Source: an uncultured Clostridia bacterium
GTDB lineage: Bacteria; Bacillota; Clostridia; TANB77; CAG-508
DNA: 16,261 nucleotides
Direction: 5' to 3'
Assembly (NCBI GenBank): GCA_947626705.1
Contig: CANQTJ010000021.1
Location: 1 to 16,261 of the forward strand
Below, in pieces: positions 1 through 8,500 of the stretch (positions are counted from its first letter, which is position 1; each line of letters starts with the position of its first letter). The notes beneath the pieces were generated by a model that had not been told where the DNA came from, did not search any database, and worked only from the letters and a program-made list of their open reading frames with translations. Position numbers and translations under genes: made by a program.

Positions 1-311
1 TGAACCCTACGAAAATATTTTAAATCTATAAAATCATATTTTAGAATATTAGTTTCTTTGTATTTTTTTAATACAGAAGCAATTAAACTTTTCCATTTGT
101 TTAATTTATGGATTCTTTGCTCTATGCCAATATTTCTAATAACCTGATCTTCTAATGAACTACTTTTATTTTTTATATATTTATAATAACTCTGATTGTA
201 GTCGGAAGTATCTGCATCAAAATTAATGTTTTCTATTTTTACATCAATATAATCATAGTTATATAAATAGTATTCTATTTTTCTAAATGTTGAATTTCTT
301 AGGTTTACCAT
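1..311 (-). CDS. RinA/ArpU-like phage late-gene transcription activator (N-terminal part, runs off the window)
   Basis: Reading leftward from the ATG at 311, 103 codons stay open to the window edge, beginning MVNLRNSTFRK. The N-terminus resembles the phage RinA/ArpU/DUF722 group: an early R-K-I-E-x-x-L-Y-N-Y motif, a polar stretch with repeated Tyr and Ser, then an S-S-L-E-D-Q-V helix. These proteins end in a sigma-region-4-like HTH and activate packaging or late operons; that part would lie outside the window. The start is preceded by GGAGCAGAG about 5 bases upstream and lies inside the end of the acidic-protein gene (29-base overlap), so translation is probably coupled. The position after a replication gene is typical for this activator. 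A generic phage sigma-like protein is the alternative. Confidence 0.6.
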   Translation of the reverse strand, partial: MVNLRNSTFRKIEYYLYNYDYIDVKIENINFDADTSDYNQSYYKYIKNKSSSLEDQVIRNIGIEQRIHKLNKWKSLIASVLKKYKETNILKYDFIDLKYFRRV

Positions 312-828
312 ATAATCTCTGCTCCAACAAAAATTTTTCAATAGAATCTCCTAAAATTTCTTCAATACTGTTAAAGATTAAAATATCTGTATCATCACCA
401 TTAATTAATATCAAGAAATATTTATCCTGTTCCTTAAAAAATATGCAATGGTAACCTCTACAGGTAAATTCTAAAACAGATTCTTCATCTTCTGAAATTT
501 CTGATTCTGGTAGTATTTCAGCATCATCTTCATCTGAAATAAGTTCTAGTAGTTCATCTAATTCAATATTTTCAAAATCTTTTATGGTAATATCTTGACA
601 ATTAAGAATTGATAATATTTTATCGACAATGTTGGTAACTTCTAAGTCAGTAGAATACCAGCATTTTATTATTGTCTGCATTAAAATTTCTTCATCATAC
701 ATATTTTTAATTTTAATATCTGGAAAATTCTCAATAGCAGATATTAGTTCTTGATACATATACAAAAATGGAAGAACCTCTTTGGTTTCTTCATCCAATT
801 TATAATATTTTTTTAATATATTTTTCAT
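283..828 (-). CDS. Uncharacterised acidic phage-region protein, 181 aa
   Basis: I do not recognise this protein. It begins MKNILKKYYKLDE. The frame is open further upstream, but the ATG at 828 is chosen because TTGGAGGTTATT directly precedes it and because it begins 16 bases after the stop of the replication gene. Residues about 85-120 are very acidic (E-L-D-E-L-L-E-L-I-S-D-E-D-D, then E-I-S-E-D-E-E-S). They are followed by a compact hydrophobic part with C123 and C128 (C-R-G-Y-H-C) and a short I-L-I-N-G-D-D-T-D segment that looks like a beta hairpin. No signal peptide or membrane helix is seen. Its operon place between a replication protein and a late activator suggests a phage accessory role, possibly as a DNA mimic or anti-host protein; this is speculation from charge alone. 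Confidence 0.75.
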   Translation of the reverse strand: MKNILKKYYKLDEETKEVLPFLYMYQELISAIENFPDIKIKNMYDEEILMQTIIKCWYSTDLEVTNIVDKILSILNCQDITIKDFENIELDELLELISDEDDAEILPESEISEDEESVLEFTCRGYHCIFFKEQDKYFLILINGDDTDILIFNSIEEILGDSIEKFLLEQRLYGKPKKFNI

Positions 829-844
829 AATAACCTCCAAAATT

Positions 845-1675
845 TTATTTTTTATTGCAATATAAAGAATCAAAAAAATCAGGGGGATATTCCCTCTGAT
901 CGAAACTGAATTTCTTAATATTGCTTGTTGTTTTATTTTTAAATGCTTTATAATTAGCATCCTTTTTTTCTATTTCTCGTAGTCTTTCAGTAACCCAATA
1001 TAAGATTGCTGCATAATCATTATCATAACTTTTTCCTTTGGCTTGTTTGTATAAACTAAGTTGTTCTATTAACTGATTAGTCATTTCTTCACCATAGGTG
1101 TTTAACAAATCAGTATGTTCTCTTTCTGTCATAAAAACCTTCTGTGCAAATTCGATTTTTTCTTCAACTGCTTCGGATTCGTGTGTGTGATCTTTATTAT
1201 TTTTATTTTTATTATTATTTGTGTCTAGATTTTCCATGTCTTGCTGTTGTGTTATTTCATCTTTTGTGGTGTCATTTTCTGATGTCTTGATGTCAGGTTT
1301 TTCGACTACTGGATTTTTTGATTTTTCAAGAAGTTTCTGTTGAGTGTTTTTATAGCAATCCAGTATGTTGTTTTCATTCAATTTATAATAGGTTTTACAA
1401 GGAATATCCATTCTTTTCGTTTCAATTAATCCCATTTTTATTAACTTATTAATAGCTCTCCTTTGTTGGTCCTCTGATAATCCTGTCTGATCTTCAATAT
1501 TTTCTCGAGTAGAATAAAACCATTCGCCATATTTTAATTCATTTCTTTGTTCCCAATAATTATATTCAGAACATAATTCACCTATTAAAATAGCAGCATT
1601 GATACCAACAGCTTTGATTAATATTTTATTAGTAATTATAAAATTACTACTTGATAATAAACTTGTAATAATCAT
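845..1675 (-). CDS. Phage-type winged-helix replication initiation protein, 276 aa
   Basis: Residues about 14-105 match the winged-helix domain common in Firmicutes phage and plasmid replication proteins: N-K-x-L-x-K-A-V-G-I-N-A-A-I-L, then S-E-Y-N-Y-W, a Y-S-T-R-E-N-I segment, a recognition region T-G-L-S-E-D-Q-Q-R-R-A-I and the wing T-K-R-M-D-I-P-C-K-T-Y-Y-K-L. Residues 110-170 are a polar, low-complexity Asn/Lys/Thr linker. Residues about 178-240 resemble the conserved phage C-terminal module (M-T-E-R-E-H-x-D-L-L, G-E-E-M-T-N-Q-L-I, Y-D-N-D-Y-A-A-I-L-Y-W-V), which in relatives is thought to help load the replicative helicase or bind single-stranded DNA. No DnaC-like ATPase is seen in the window. 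The start at 1675 follows GAAAGGTTGTG. It lies 16 bases after one small gene and 16 before the next, so the four genes form an operon. Confidence 0.8.
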   Translation of the reverse strand: MIITSLLSSSNFIITNKILIKAVGINAAILIGELCSEYNYWEQRNELKYGEWFYSTRENIEDQTGLSEDQQRRAINKLIKMGLIETKRMDIPCKTYYKLNENNILDCYKNTQQKLLEKSKNPVVEKPDIKTSENDTTKDEITQQQDMENLDTNNNKNKNNKDHTHESEAVEEKIEFAQKVFMTEREHTDLLNTYGEEMTNQLIEQLSLYKQAKGKSYDNDYAAILYWVTERLREIEKKDANYKAFKNKTTSNIKKFSFDQREYPPDFFDSLYCNKK

Positions 1676-1691
1676 TTAAAACACAACCTTT

Positions 1692-1820
1692 CTATTGATT
1701 ATTTAATGTATATCTTTCAATGCTTTCATCAGCATCTTTTGCAACTAAAATTATTGCATATAAAAAAAGACTTATATTAGCACCTAATACAAGTCCTATT
1801 ACTAAACCTAATATAAACAT
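1692..1820 (-). CDS. Small single-pass membrane peptide, DUF3789-like, 42 aa
   Basis: The peptide begins MFILGLVIGLVLGANI and continues with S-L-F-L-Y-A-I-I-L-V-A-K-D-A-D-E-S-I-E-R. It has one glycine-rich membrane helix (residues 2-27) followed by a short charged tail. This pattern (G-x-x-I-G-x-x-x-G, then a helix ending A-K-x-A-D-E) is typical of the tiny DUF3789-type proteins that sit just upstream of replication genes in many Firmicutes phages and plasmids. Their function is unknown. A strong AGGAGGATG site lies 6 bases before the ATG. It is the first gene of the phage-like operon, directly after the tRNA terminator. Confidence 0.8.
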   Translation of the reverse strand: MFILGLVIGLVLGANISLFLYAIILVAKDADESIERYTLNNQ

Positions 1821-1850
1821 AAATCATCCTCCTAAAATTATAATCTATAT

Positions 1851-1895
1851 AAAAAAACACATCTCAATTTGTAAAAAATAACAAATCGAAATGTG
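1851..1895 (-). terminator. Rho-independent terminator after tRNA-Arg(CCT)
   Basis: On the minus strand, a 15-bp stem (CACATTTCGATTTGT with its partner, two G-U pairs) and an 8-base loop are followed by seven T's. It lies about 20 bases past the tRNA CCA end and would end the tRNA transcript before the phage operon. Confidence 0.85.
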
Positions 1896-1917
1896 AAAAA
1901 AAATACTTAATAATAAA

Positions 1918-1997
1918 TGGTGTCCCCGAGTGGACTCGAACCACCGCTGGACCAGCCTTAGGAGGGCTGCGCTCTATCCAAACTGAGCTACGAGGAC
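1918..1997 (-). tRNA. tRNA-Arg (anticodon CCT), complete, CCA encoded
   Basis: The 80-base minus-strand gene folds as a full cloverleaf. The acceptor GTCCTCG pairs with CGGGGAC, followed by discriminator A and encoded CCA. The D-stem is GCTC/GAGC. The anticodon stem CAGCC/GGCTG carries loop CTCCTAA, giving anticodon CCT, which reads AGG codons. The T-arm is GGTGG-TTCGAGT-CCACT. Its acceptor and anticodon stems differ from the truncated tRNA-Arg(CCT) about 180 bases upstream on the same strand, so it is not a simple duplication. It has a good terminator, but I see no convincing -35 box just upstream, so it may depend on the promoter of the broken tRNA gene. It lies on the element side of the junction. 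Confidence 0.95.
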
Positions 1998-2083
1998 ATT
2001 TTTTCATTTTAATATTAAAATACTAAAATGATTTGATTTTTTTAAAATTGTTATGTTTTTTTTAAAGATAGGGACAGAAATTC

Positions 2084-2105
2084 GCGACATTTTTGCGACA
2101 CTTTT
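2084..2105. repeat. Tandem 11-bp repeat GCGACAyTTTT, two copies
   Basis: GCGACATTTTT is followed at once by GCGACACTTTT, differing at one base. It lies in the non-coding gap between the intact tRNA and the integration junction. Short direct repeats at such a place are a usual form of integrase arm-type or excisionase sites; that role is inferred. Confidence 0.6.
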
Positions 2106-2158
2106 CTTTTTTAAAATACTATCCGTTCCTTATTTTATAAGGTTTTTGATTATTCCTA

Positions 2159-2217
<59 letters not shown>

Positions 2218-2236
2218 ATTTTAATTTTCATACATT

Positions 2237-2265
2237 ATTATACACTTAATTATCCTTCTTGTAAA
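2237..2265 (-). promoter_or_regulatory. Strong sigma-A promoter of the truncated tRNA-Arg
   Basis: TTTACA and TATAAT are separated by exactly 17 bases, and the -10 ends 19 bases before the first tRNA base. Both boxes are near consensus. It could now also drive the intact tRNA-Arg downstream, since no terminator is apparent between them on this strand. Confidence 0.8.
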
Positions 2266-2276
2266 TAGAAATTTTC

Positions 2277-2309
2277 AATAGAAAAAGACCATTACGGTCT
2301 TTTTCTATT
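2277..2309. terminator. Bidirectional terminator, 14-bp perfect stem
   Basis: AATAGAAAAAGACC and GGTCTTTTTCTATT flank the loop ATTAC. The A- and T-rich stem halves let it work in both directions. It begins three bases past the stop of the HTH gene and insulates the surface-protein region from the tRNA promoter. Confidence 0.85.
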
Positions 2310-2312
2310 ATT

Positions 2313-2462
2313 TCAGGCTTCTTTAATAAATCTTATGTCTCTTTGTACAGTTCTTTTACTTACGCCTAATTCCTCTGCAATCTCCTTAGTTGTCAATCCC
2401 TCATTTAGGCATTGCTTTATAGCCCTCCGTCTAAGTACTATACGCTGATATTTTTTACTCAT
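2313..2462 (-). CDS. Tiny helix-turn-helix DNA-binding protein, 49 aa
   Basis: The protein begins MSKKYQRIVLRRRAIKQ and is almost only an HTH: T-T-K-E-I-A-E-E-L-G-V-S-K-R-T-V-Q-R-D-I. This is the classic A-x-x-L-G-V-S-x-x-T-V pattern seen in DeoR/HTH_11-like and sigma-region-4-like domains, with a basic N-terminal arm. A strong AGGAGG lies 7 bases before the ATG. It has its own likely promoter (2494-2522) and an immediate terminator. It lies 63 bases after the 2024-residue surface protein and no terminator separates them, so read-through is possible. It could regulate the surface genes or itself, or it could be the HTH remnant of a larger regulator or recombinase. No ligand or partner domain is present. 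Confidence 0.8.
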   Translation of the reverse strand: MSKKYQRIVLRRRAIKQCLNEGLTTKEIAEELGVSKRTVQRDIRFIKEA

Positions 2463-2493
2463 AAAATTGCCTCCTAATATGTTTTATAATTAT

Positions 2494-2522
2494 ATATTAA
2501 CATAATTTTATATTTTTTTCAA
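2494..2522 (-). promoter_or_regulatory. Promoter of the 49-aa HTH gene
   Basis: TTGAAA, a 17-base spacer and TAATAT with an upstream TG (extended -10, TGTTAATAT). It begins only a few bases past the stop codon of the large surface gene. Confidence 0.65.
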
Positions 2523-2525
2523 TAC

Positions 2526-5500
2526 CTATTTATCCACTACCTTTTTCTTAATAAGAATTATTCCTACTAATAATACTAAGAAACAACTTATTCCAATTGC
2601 ATAATAAATTCTAGTTTGTCCTGTTGGTGGAACAATTGTAACAATAGCTGGTGGACGGTTTCTATTATTGTCTGGCTCTTCTGATGGATTAGGATTAGTT
2701 GGAGTTCCTGGATTATTTCCATTTTCATCTCCAAAATTTTCATTTCCTGGTGTACCTTTATAGAATCTACCAACATCATTATGTACTTTCAAAAATTCTA
2801 CTATATTGTCATAAGTCATATCTTTTGCAGTTGAAAGTAATTTACTAGCACCAATATTTATTGTTTTGCTTCCTCCTGGCTCTAATACCATTATATAGTT
2901 GTCATCAACATCAACTATAAAGTTGTAATTATTATTTTTTGCTGTACTTGGAGATATTAAACCATTTTGTTCTAATTCTGATGCGTTTCGCCTACTGAAT
3001 TCGTCACTCACTAATGATAACTCATTATCTAAATAATCAATCAATTGTATTTTAGTTGTTACAATATTATTTTTATCTTCGGCAAAACTATAATATCTAA
3101 ATGTATTATAATTCTCATCTGAAAGGTTTGTTACTACAATATCATATTTTAATTCTAAGGTTGCACCTTCTATAATTTCATTATCTATTTCTATCTTTAG
3201 CTTACCATTTTCTGGATAAGTTGTATAATTCATTTTAGCTAATTGCTCATTATCTGATGGATTACCTTCTATTAAAACTTGTCCATTTGCTAGTATAACC
3301 TTAGCATAACTTACTACTTTTGTTACTTCAAAATTTTGTCTTGGTCTTTCTACAATTCCAAACTTAATATTATATTCGTTAGGCAATACATTTCCACTAG
3401 CATCATAATTACCATCAACACCACTAGTATTATTTCCTGTATTTGATGTATTAGTATCCATATCTTCAATTGCTATACTCATAACTGGAGTTCTAGCTGT
3501 CATAAGATAAATATTAGGCACATCCTCAAATTCATCTCTATTATCATAGGCAGTCTTTTTCTTATAATAAATATCTGCTAGTTCATTATTTATAGCTAGT
3601 CTATGTTGATAATCATCAACCGCTACTGATTCATTATTTAAACCTTCATACCAATATCCCTCTTTAGAACCAATTTTCTTTATTACATCTTCTTCTGCAT
3701 AACTCCAAATATCTCCATTAGCATAATATTCTTTAATTAAATCTTTTACATTCTGGTTTCCAACAATGGTTGACTTATAATCTTGAGTTGTTACTTCTGT
3801 TCCATCAATTTTAGTTATTTTCTTTTCTTGTTGCACATTTCCATGTTCATCATATCTTCCATACGTATATTCTAAATAGTATATTCCTGGAACTAGTCCT
3901 TCAAATTTATATTCACCATTATTTTCTGTAATCATATAATTTCCTAATTTTTCTCCACGCCCTGAATTATTAATCTTATATAAAGTTACATCATTTCCAT
4001 CTTTATCTACTAATCTTACTTGTACTGTTTCTACTCCATTTTCTCCATTCTCATATTGTCCATTTCCTATATACTCACCTGTATTATCTTTACTTGTTGT
4101 ACCACTAGTAACTATTTTATCCTCGAATACCATTCCTGATATAGTCTTTTGATTTTTTGATTTTCTTATAACTAAATCTGGTGCACTATCTATATCATCT
4201 TCATAAGTATCAACACTTCCATATATTGAGTTATCTGGTGCTGAGTCCTTATCTATACCCGCATAAGGAGCATTTTCTTTAGATGTTGTATAAGCAAATA
4301 TTTCTGTAGTATTTGTTTTTGTTTGTAATTCGTTTGTCATTAAATTCACCAATGAACCACGTGACATCTCATAAGTTAAGTATATTTCTAAACAATTTTC
4401 TTGGCCTAATTCTAGATATCCATTTGTTTCATATACTTTAGCTCCTCCTTGTTGTCCATTTTCCCTCCATTGATTAACTGCGTTTGTATCATTATTAACC
4501 GCATAAAGCTCATAATTTGAATCACAATAATTTCTTAATCTAAATGTATTTGTTAATGAAGATGATTCATTTTTTACAACAATTTTATACGTTACAAATA
4601 CTCTTAATCTATTCTCATCATTTTCATCAATTATATCTGTATATGCCAAATATGATGGGAAAATTTCTCTAACATAAGATAGGTTTTTATAACCATCAAC
4701 ATATAATTGTCTTGCTTTTACTGAAAATACATCTAATGCTGCATCATATCCTGCATCGCCTTCTATTTTAGGATAATTAATATCTCCTCTCTTTTGATAA
4801 TTATAAGTATGACTATATCCATTTATTGTCATTTTAATATTATTAAGGTCAGTAGTTATTGCTAAATCTGGTTGTTCTTTTTCATATATACCTAAATTTA
4901 AGTTTTCTATTGTTTTCCTTACTCTATTCATTTCAGGTATAAATTTAATTGTATAATTTGCATCTGTTGTACTAGCCATAACTGTAGCACTATTTGTAGG
5001 ATTTACACTATTTTGAAGTCCTAAACTTTCACCTGTATATTTTGTATTTCCTACTAATGTTGAAGTATGTTCTCCATTAGTATATCTCAAATTAACATTA
5101 TTCTCTTTTTCTTTTCCATCTGCAATTCCTGTTGTTCCATTATTATTTCTTTTTGCATTTCCCTGAACTGAACTAAACCTTTGATTAATATCATTTCTAC
5201 TATCAGAATTATCTGATGCTTTTGATGAACCTGCTTTATTCCAATATTCTTGTAAATTATTTGGTAAATCTACTGATGCATATTTTAATCCATTATAGTA
5301 AAATTCAATAGAATAGCTAGATATTTCTTCTATTACTATCTTATAACCACCACTTTTTACTTCTTTTATTTCTGGATACTTAGAAGTAGTACCACTCATT
5401 TGTGAAGGGAAGAAATATGCTCCGTTATTGTCTGTTTCTGCTTTTGCTATAACATTGTTATCTTTCAATAAATATACTGTAATTCCTTTATATTTACCGC

Positions 5501-8500
5501 TTCCTAAATCATCTTTAGCTACTCTCCTATCAGAAGTTCCTTCTATATATTCATTATCTCTTACTGTGCTTTTACCATCATGTCCGTCATCCCATACATA
5601 ACCAGATAAATCTACATACATTTGATTATTTTGAACAAGTTTAGTTGAATTCTTTCCACCAACATTTTTCTCTAATTGAAGATAATCATTATCTTTCAAT
5701 GATTCTGACTTTGTTTTTACATCATAATATGGTGAATACTCTTCTCCCATAGCATACTCATCTATATAATAAGTATATTTCTCATCTTTTGCCTTATAAA
5801 CCTCTAAATTGTTAATAACTATTCTACCATTTGAATCAGTTACAAATATAGTTGCATCACTTTCTGTATCAACATAGTCAACATGATATTCTCCATTTGA
5901 TGCTTTATTCAACTTACTTATAGTAGCTGAACCATTTATTTTGTTAATCTTTTGTCCATTTGAACCAACAAGTTTAATATATTTATATATATTACCATTG
6001 TCCTCACCAGCAGAAATTTCTGTTAATCTTACCTTAAATTCTACACCCGCTAAGTTTACTTCTGTACCCCACCAATCAAGAGCTCTTTTATCTACTTTAT
6101 GGATTTCTAAATTTCCTAAAACTTGTTCATTTTGAACATTAATTTCATTATCTCCTTGACTTACTGTAATTTTAAATATTTTATCCGCATTATTTTTATA
6201 TCCATAATTACTATTATGAAGTTCTTCAAAAGAATATGTTCCAGTAGGTATATTTTCAATTACTGTTGTTCCATTTGTTACAAAAACAGTTGCTTCTTCT
6301 CGACTATCTACATACTCTATATCTTCATACTTATCTATTTTAATAGTTCCATTTGCATAATCTAAATCATTTATTCTTAAATATTGACCATTTGGAGCAG
6401 ATAATACAAATTCTACATCATTTAAAGTTTCATTATTATCTCCTATCTTCCTTATTCTAGCAGTTCCTGTTTCAATATTTAATATGTCTATCTGAGTATT
6501 CATTGAAACGTCAACAATTTTTTCTGTTTCATCTTCTGGTTGGTAATCAACTATATATCCACTTGGTGCATCTACTTCTTTTATAAAATATGTAGAACCT
6601 TCAATACTTGTTATAGGTAATCCATCTACTTCTAATATACCATTAGAATCTGTCATAAATGTGTATGGTGTACCTCCACCAAAAGTAACTTTGTTGTCAT
6701 CATCATCAAAATCTGTAATATATTTTGTTCCATCGTCATCTATACATGCAATATTAAATCCTACATTAGCAACTCTACTACCATGTTGATTTTTCTTAAC
6801 TATTTTTAATTTTCCATAAGCTTTATTTTCAAATTTAAAGGTTGCACTTTCTCCTGGAGAAATTGTAGTAGTTTGTTTTAAATCGCTTGGATTTTGAGCA
6901 TCTATATTATATGGTGATGGTGCCCATATTTCTTCTACAGTACAATATATTTTGTCTATCGTTATATTTTCACCAAAATCATAAGATATTTTCTGTACTA
7001 TAGTTCCATTTTCATTAGTAGATACATCATCGTATGTTTTGGATGTTTCATAATCTTTAGTAGCATCCTCATATTTTGGTGTCAGTGGTTTATGTTGTTC
7101 ATCCTCTGCATCATCATTTGGCTTCCAACCTACAAATTCTTTATATTTTTCTGTACCACTATAAGTCAAACTTATTTTAAACTTAACACCTTCAATAGGC
7201 TCTCCTGTATTTTTATCAACTTTTATTATCTTTAAACTTGAAGGTTCCTGTTTTTCTTTACTATTGTGAAATGCTACTTTTTCTAAAGACGACGACAATG
7301 TCACTACTTTTACATAACTACTATTTCTTTCATATCCATCTGGTGCTTTAAGCTCTGCAATTCTATATTGGTGATTTTTCTGTAATCCAGTAACTTTAAT
7401 TACACCATTACTATTAGTTACCAATTTTGTTTTTTGGCCAGAAAGACCATACTTTGAAAATTCATAAGTTCCATCACCATTCTTATCTGCAATTATATAC
7501 GATTTATCTCCATTAACTGTTATATCTCTTATTATAAATATTGCCCCTGATAATCGTTGACTAAATGCATCAGATTTTATAATTTCTAATTCTCCATCAT
7601 CTTTTTCAACTGGATCACCCTCACCACTCCATTTTATTTCTTCATTACTTTCCTTTTTCTTACCTCCATATATTGCTATATTTTGTCCTCCATTTCCTGG
7701 ATTATAAAGTAATACTATCCTACCTTTATATTTTTCACCCCCTCCAGAAGACTTTAACACAACACTCCAACTTGAATTTTTTGATGTATCATCTGGAAGT
7801 TTTATATAAAAAGCTGTTTTAGAAGGTATATTTGTTCCTGAATTTCTTATAAATTTATCATTTTTAACTGTATAATAGTCAGTTACACTAATTTGTTTTC
7901 CGTCTACTTTTACAGTTAAGTCATCCATCTTATATCCGCTGAAGACAGCTTTAAATGGTCCTACATACATTTTACCATCTCTTTTTTTTATTTGTGGTTC
8001 TTGTTTAGTTTCACCTTTTTCAGCTGATGTATATGAATATTCACTCATTGTTTTTGTTCCAGCTTGTGCAGTTCCTGGATTACTTTTATTTGTAAAAAAA
8101 ATTAAACAACTATCAGGAAGCAAACTTCTAATATATGTAGAAAAAATATATCTTAATGCCTTTTTCTGTGTAGTTTCGCCTTCAACGCCAGCTGTATATG
8201 AATTATATATTGCATAAGATAAATCAGCAACATACTTTTTTTGAGTAGCATTTAATGAAACTTGTTTTCCATCTACAGTTAAATTATCTCCTTCTACATC
8301 TATTACTCCTGCTATTCTAAGTGGAGCACTTCGAATAGAAGATTGTGTATGGTACATACAAGTAGCTGAAGTATAATGGATACAATTTCCTCCTATAAAT
8401 AAATTTTTATATGCTTTTAAGTAATTTATATCTTGATTTAAAAAATCATTTAAATTATTTTTAGCAAAATTAGCTAAATCACCTTCTTTACTTCCTGTAA

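Noticed and set aside
829..960. Longer N-terminus for the acidic protein (an ATG 44 codons upstream)
   Set aside because: It would overlap the replication gene deeply and has no ribosome site there; the ATG at 828 has GGAGG at good spacing.
2128..2142. Plus-strand hairpin CCTTAT/ATAAGG followed by five T's
   Set aside because: The stem is only six pairs, and no plus-strand gene precedes it that would need ending.
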